From positions 58,888 to 122,887 of the forward strand of contig JAUNUP010000004.1 in assembly GCA_030538115.1 (NCBI GenBank): a stretch of DNA of 64,000 nt, in the 5' to 3' direction. A model generated the notes under the pieces. That model was not told the DNA's origin. It did not search any database and saw nothing but the letters and a program-made list of their open reading frames with translations. Position 1 is the stretch's first letter, and every line of letters begins with the position of its first letter. This DNA comes from Dermatophilus congolensis. Lineage in GTDB: Bacteria; Actinomycetota; Actinomycetes; Actinomycetales; Dermatophilaceae. Shown here one piece after another: positions 60,267-64,000 of the stretch. The translations under genes and the position numbers were made by a program.

Positions 60267-62519
60267 ATGCAGACCCTCATCGCCTATGCCTTCGCGGCCG
60301 GCTACGCCCCTCTTCAGGGCGCGGCTCGCGATGCCTGGCAGCGGGAGGCCGTAGCGCGGGTCGACGCGCTCGATTCGGGTCGGTGGGCGCACGGACCTCG
60401 GTTCGAGCAGGCCCACTCGCGCGCCGCCGGGGTGCTGCTGTGGGAGTCGGAGGCATCGCCCTCCCTGTGGCCCGCCTGGTGCGCGGCCCCCAGGCCGACC
60501 GGGACCGCCCGCGCCCACGGTGGAACCGGCAGCGGTGCAGGCCAGGGCAGCCGCCGTGGCCACGGCCCCGACAACGGCGGTGGGGTTGGCGCCGGCCCAG
60601 AGGCCACCGAGCACGCCGGCACAGTCGTGGCCAGCATCTACGCTCCGCTCGGGTACAGCGCGGTGACCGGATCCGCGCCCATCGAGCGGGCCCCGCTGAT
60701 GCTCGGTGATGCCCTCGTCGCCGACCCGACCCGCATGTTCGACATCACCCCTCCGTTCGTGCTCACCCGCCTCGACGCGCACGCGGAGACGCTCGACATC
60801 TTCACCGACGTGCTCGGCGTCGGGCGCTTGTTCGAGTTGGCGACGCCGTGGGGCTGGGTGTGGTCGAACCGGGCGATCGCGGCGCTGCGGTTCGCCGACC
60901 GTGCCGCCGTGGCCGACGAGGTGGGCTGGGCGCAGTCGGCGGTCGCCGACGAATTCTTCGGCGCGCTCACCCCGTACGAGGGGGTACGCGTGATCGACGC
61001 TGCGACCCGCATCCACATCGACGGCCTTACGGGCACACGCCTCGACACGGTCGTCGACACGGTCGCCACCTGGTCGCAGGCCGCGACCTCCACCCCTGAC
61101 CTGCGCCAGGCACTCGCCGAGCAGGCCGCCGACTCGCTGCGTGTGGCCGTGGCGTCGATGTCGAAGCTGTACGGCGTCGCGCCGACCGTCGACCTCTCCG
61201 GAGGCCGTGACTCACGCCTCGTGGCCTCGGCCTTCGTCGCCGCGGGCGCGGACTTCGCGCTCAACTCGCACGACGCCGTGCCGGGCGACCTGTCCACGGC
61301 CATCGAGCTCGTCGCCCTGCTCGGGGAGCAGGCGCCCGAGCACCTCGTCCGCCACCGGCCCACCGGCGGCGCCGTGGAGCCTCCGCCGCTGTACGCACTC
61401 GAATCTGCCCGCCGCTGGCACGAGTACGCCGACGGGCTGCGTCCGTGCACGTTCATCGCCCACTCCGCTCCGGCGCATTTCGACGCCCACACGGGTCTCG
61501 TCGTGGGAGGCGTGGGCGGCGAGCTGGCGCACGGGTTCTTCTACCCCGGCAACGTCGCCGCCCTCGACCTGCTGCCGCTACCGCAACGCCTCGGCCGCTA
61601 CGCCTCCAGCGTGCTGAGCAGACAGGGTCCCGTGCCCGGTGCCGGAGTGGCTGCCCGCAACGACCTGCTCGCCCACATCCGCGCGGTGCTCGGCGGCATC
61701 GCCGACCGCGGGTTCACCGACGCGCGTGCCCTCGACGTGTACTACATGCGCGAACGCCTGCGCCGCTGGGGATCGACGGGGGAGCGGATCGGCACGGTGT
61801 CGCCTCTGCTGTCGCCGTCGTTCGTGGCCGCGGCGCTGGCGCTCACCCCGGAGGCGAGGCGCGCGAACTCGCTGCACCGCGACATCGTGCGCCGGCTCGT
61901 GCCCCAGTGGGCCGACGTGCCGTTCTTCCCCGGCGAAACGCCTGCCGTCGCGGCCGTCGCGCCCACCGCAGCCACGGCACCGAAGCCGCAGGTCGCCTCA
62001 CGGGTGATGCGGCTGGCCGACGCCGCCGACGCCGACGACGTGGCGTCGCTCCTGGCCGACCCGAGCACGTGGGGAACCGGCTTCGACGTGCCGACCGTGC
62101 ACCGGTACTGGCATGCCTCCCGCGAGGGCACGACCACGGGACGGGAGGAACGCGTGCTGCGCAGCGCCGTGTGGCGGGCCGCGTTCGAAGACGTGCTCGC
62201 CGACGCCGACGGAACACCGCGCAACGCCTACGCCGCGGCGGAGCCCCCGAAACCCGCTCCCGCGCCGGTGGCCGGGCCCGCGTCGGCGCAGGCTCCAGGC
62301 GTGACGGAGGTGTCGGCCGGCTCGCGCGGCCGCCATGGCTCAGCAGCGGGCGACGCCCCGAGACAGAACCCCAAGGCCACCGCAGCCGCCGCCCGCCGGG
62401 CCGCGGTCACCGGTCTGCGACGCAACCCCCTCGTGCGGAGGGTGGCGCGTTCGCAGGCGTGGATCGCCCTGCGTAACACGCCGGTCGGCGACCGCGTGCG
62501 CAGGTCGCTGCGCGGCTGA
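60267..62519 (+). CDS. Asparagine-synthase-like protein
   Basis: A 750-residue protein. The central part has the PP-loop DLSGGRDSRLVA near residues 310-321, which would adenylate a carboxylate; GVGGELAHGF is the following conserved block. Residues before 210 only faintly resemble an N-terminal glutaminase and lack an initial catalytic Cys, and the tail is basic and Ala/Pro-rich. Similar proteins occur in actinobacterial surface-polysaccharide loci. ATG 60267 is preceded by AGGAA and immediately by the long hairpin; upstream in-frame codons run through the hairpin. Confidence 0.8.
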   Translation: MQTLIAYAFAAGYAPLQGAARDAWQREAVARVDALDSGRWAHGPRFEQAHSRAAGVLLWESEASPSLWPAWCAAPRPTGTARAHGGTGSGAGQGSRRGHGPDNGGGVGAGPEATEHAGTVVASIYAPLGYSAVTGSAPIERAPLMLGDALVADPTRMFDITPPFVLTRLDAHAETLDIFTDVLGVGRLFELATPWGWVWSNRAIAALRFADRAAVADEVGWAQSAVADEFFGALTPYEGVRVIDAATRIHIDGLTGTRLDTVVDTVATWSQAATSTPDLRQALAEQAADSLRVAVASMSKLYGVAPTVDLSGGRDSRLVASAFVAAGADFALNSHDAVPGDLSTAIELVALLGEQAPEHLVRHRPTGGAVEPPPLYALESARRWHEYADGLRPCTFIAHSAPAHFDAHTGLVVGGVGGELAHGFFYPGNVAALDLLPLPQRLGRYASSVLSRQGPVPGAGVAARNDLLAHIRAVLGGIADRGFTDARALDVYYMRERLRRWGSTGERIGTVSPLLSPSFVAAALALTPEARRANSLHRDIVRRLVPQWADVPFFPGETPAVAAVAPTAATAPKPQVASRVMRLADAADADDVASLLADPSTWGTGFDVPTVHRYWHASREGTTTGREERVLRSAVWRAAFEDVLADADGTPRNAYAAAEPPKPAPAPVAGPASAQAPGVTEVSAGSRGRHGSAAGDAPRQNPKATAAAARRAAVTGLRRNPLVRRVARSQAWIALRNTPVGDRVRRSLRG

Positions 62520-62578
62520 CGGCGGCCGGAGCGGTCGCGGGCGGCGGCGCTTCCCTCCCCTAGGTCGCATTTGCGCAC

Positions 62579-62584
62579 TACGCT
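62579..62584 (+). promoter_or_regulatory. -10 element TACGCT for leaderless fprA start
   Basis: TACGCT, six bases, ATG 62591. Confidence 0.6.
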
Positions 62585-62590
62585 CGGCCT

Positions 62591-64000
62591 ATGGCTAGCA
62601 ACAGTGGTGCGGATCACACGGCACTCTCGGCTTCATCGGCCGAAGGGGGGCGCGCCGATGATGCCGCCCGGGTGGCCATCGTGGGGGCCGGGCCGTCGGG
62701 CATCTTCCTCGCCCAGGCTCTGCGCGCGCAGCAGCGCGTGCCGGTGACGGTCGACGTGTACGACCGCATGCCGTCTCCGTACGGTCTGCTGCGGTACGGC
62801 GTGGCACCCGACCACACGAGCATCAAGTCGGTGGCCACGTCGTTGGCCGCTGTGTTCGCCGACCAGGGCATCGCGTTTCACGGGCTGGTCGAGTTCGGCG
62901 CCGATGTCACGCGCGATGAATTGCTGGCCGCCTACGACGCCGTGGTCTACGCGGCCGGCGCGAGCGAGGAGCTGCGCCTGAACATCCCCGGCGAGAACCT
63001 GCCCGGCAACAGCTCGGCGCGGGACTTCGTCGCCTGGTACTCGGGCCACCCCGATGCGCAGGAGGTCGACCTCAAGGGCGTGAAGGCCGTGGCTGCGGTC
63101 GGTGTCGGCAACGTCGCGGTCGACGTGGCGCGCGTGCTGGCCAAGGACGCCGCCGACCTCGAATGGACCGACATGCCCCGACGCGTGCTCGACGCCCTCG
63201 GCCGGCACACCGTGGGTGACGTGTGGGTGATCGGCCGCCGCGGGCCCCACCACGCCAGCTTCACCACCAAGGAACTGCGCGAGCTGTGCGAGCTCGAAGA
63301 CGTCAACGTCACCGTCTCCGCGGGGGCGTTCGACAACATCGACGAAGCCGATCTCGACCGCCGCACCCGCAACAACGTCGCCACCCTCAAGGCGGCCGCG
63401 GAGCGTGAGGTGCCCGAGGCGCGCGCCCGCCTGCACTTCTTGTTCTGGCGCCGGCCCGTCGAGGTCACCGGCAACGGGCGGGCCGAGCACGTGGTTCTCG
63501 AAGAGACGAAGCTCGACGCGTCGGGCCGCGTGGTCGGTACCGGTAACCGCAGCACCCTCGACGTTCAGCTCGTACTGCGTGCGATCGGCTACCGGGGTGC
63601 CCCGCTCGCCGACGTGCCGTTCGACACCGAGCGCGGCATCGTGCCCAACCACGAGGGGCGCGTCACCACCGACGACGGTCACGAGCTGCCGCGCGAATAC
63701 GTCGTCGGTTGGATCAAGCGCGGGCCCATCGGCGTGATCGGCACCAACAAGTCCGACGCCGCGGCGACGGCAGCCCACCTCGTCGACGACCTCGTGCAGG
63801 CACGCGACGAGAACGGCCCGGCAGGCTACTTCGCGAACCATGAGCGTCTCGACCTGCTCGCTCTCATGGCCTCGCGCGGGTTCCGCCCCACCTCATTCGC
63901 CGACTGGGAGCGTATCGACGCCGCGGAGGGGGGGGGGGGGGCGCCCGCCCCCGGCCCGCCGGGGGCCGGGGGGGGCGGGGGGGGGGGGGGCGCCACACCC
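62591..64000 (+). CDS. fprA: Ferredoxin-NADP reductase (FprA-type), 3' end missing
   Basis: The N-terminal ~446 residues of a glutathione-reductase-fold ferredoxin reductase passing electrons between NADPH and ferredoxin. The FAD motif is AIVGAGPSGIFLAQAL; the NADP motif is GVGNVAVDVARVL; VIGRRGPHHASFTTKELREL and GWIKRGPIGVIGTNKSD are typical of the FprA/adrenodoxin reductase group. Sequence is credible to about 63927; the remaining codons are a homopolymer artefact (Gly/Pro/Ala only), so the true C terminus is not seen. Leaderless start by TACGCT spacing. Confidence 0.9.
   Translation, partial: MASNSGADHTALSASSAEGGRADDAARVAIVGAGPSGIFLAQALRAQQRVPVTVDVYDRMPSPYGLLRYGVAPDHTSIKSVATSLAAVFADQGIAFHGLVEFGADVTRDELLAAYDAVVYAAGASEELRLNIPGENLPGNSSARDFVAWYSGHPDAQEVDLKGVKAVAAVGVGNVAVDVARVLAKDAADLEWTDMPRRVLDALGRHTVGDVWVIGRRGPHHASFTTKELRELCELEDVNVTVSAGAFDNIDEADLDRRTRNNVATLKAAAEREVPEARARLHFLFWRRPVEVTGNGRAEHVVLEETKLDASGRVVGTGNRSTLDVQLVLRAIGYRGAPLADVPFDTERGIVPNHEGRVTTDDGHELPREYVVGWIKRGPIGVIGTNKSDAAATAAHLVDDLVQARDENGPAGYFANHERLDLLALMASRGFRPTSFADWERIDAAEGGGGAPAPGPPGAGGGGGGGGATP

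Overview
The window looks like chromosomal DNA of a high-GC actinobacterium. It encodes a WhiB-type regulator, an actinobacterial DUF222/HNH protein, an FprA-type ferredoxin reductase, an LpqF-like lipoprotein and a IIABC fructose PTS. Many genes have leaderless starts (TANNNT six or seven bases before ATG/GTG). The overall set suggests Micrococcales, possibly Dermacoccaceae; this is inference, because no rRNA or other marker gene is present. Both edges cut a gene, and the last ~75 bases are a G/C homopolymer mess typical of a bad contig end.

Layout. 1-5.1 kb: end of a conserved hypothetical, M18 aminopeptidase, pyruvate phosphate dikinase. 5.2-11.7 kb: a four-gene ABC exporter operon (two ATPases, two permeases) facing a NarL-type two-component system, then a CPBP protease. 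11.7-18 kb: two toxin-antitoxin modules (DUF5615/DUF433-like and PIN/excisionase-HTH) separated by a small unknown protein, a quinone oxidoreductase, a MobA-like nucleotidyltransferase and a small membrane protein, followed by a DUF2332 protein. 18-32 kb: mostly single genes, including a radical SAM/SPASM protein with a His-rich head, an acyltransferase, an aromatic-acid symporter, a polysaccharide deacetylase, a peptidase-E-like and a PhzF-like protein that both lack canonical catalytic residues, a second CPBP protein, a DUF4921 HIT protein and an MFS exporter.

32.4-37.4 kb holds the most unusual pair: a one-TM protein with a predicted extracellular beta-propeller, overlapping by one base (TGATG) a 977-residue secreted protein made of a very long Pro/Ala/Ser/Thr stalk and a C-terminal GH26-like domain in which both catalytic glutamates are gone. 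An apparently intact GH26 relative lies at 46.0 kb next to manA. 37.4-41.6 kb is an accessory-looking segment: a 33-bp near-palindrome, an orphan antitoxin-like HTH protein, another HTH protein, a perfect CRP/GlxR-type site, a WhiB-like protein, an EspI-like ParA ATPase with an altered Walker motif and a small CopG-like protein.

41.6-64 kb is mainly housekeeping: LpqF-like lipoprotein, NUDIX, CNNM/CBS protein, MerR regulator, GH26 hydrolase, manA, sodA, a complete fructose PTS (ptsI divergent from fruK-fruA-ptsH), OafA-type acyltransferase, secreted hypotheticals, DUF222/HNH protein, an asparagine-synthase-like protein preceded by a T-loop-like hairpin, and FprA. Carbohydrate genes converge on fructose-6-phosphate and fructose-1,6-bisphosphate (GH26 plus ManA; Fru PTS plus FruK), with PpdK available to interconvert pyruvate and PEP.
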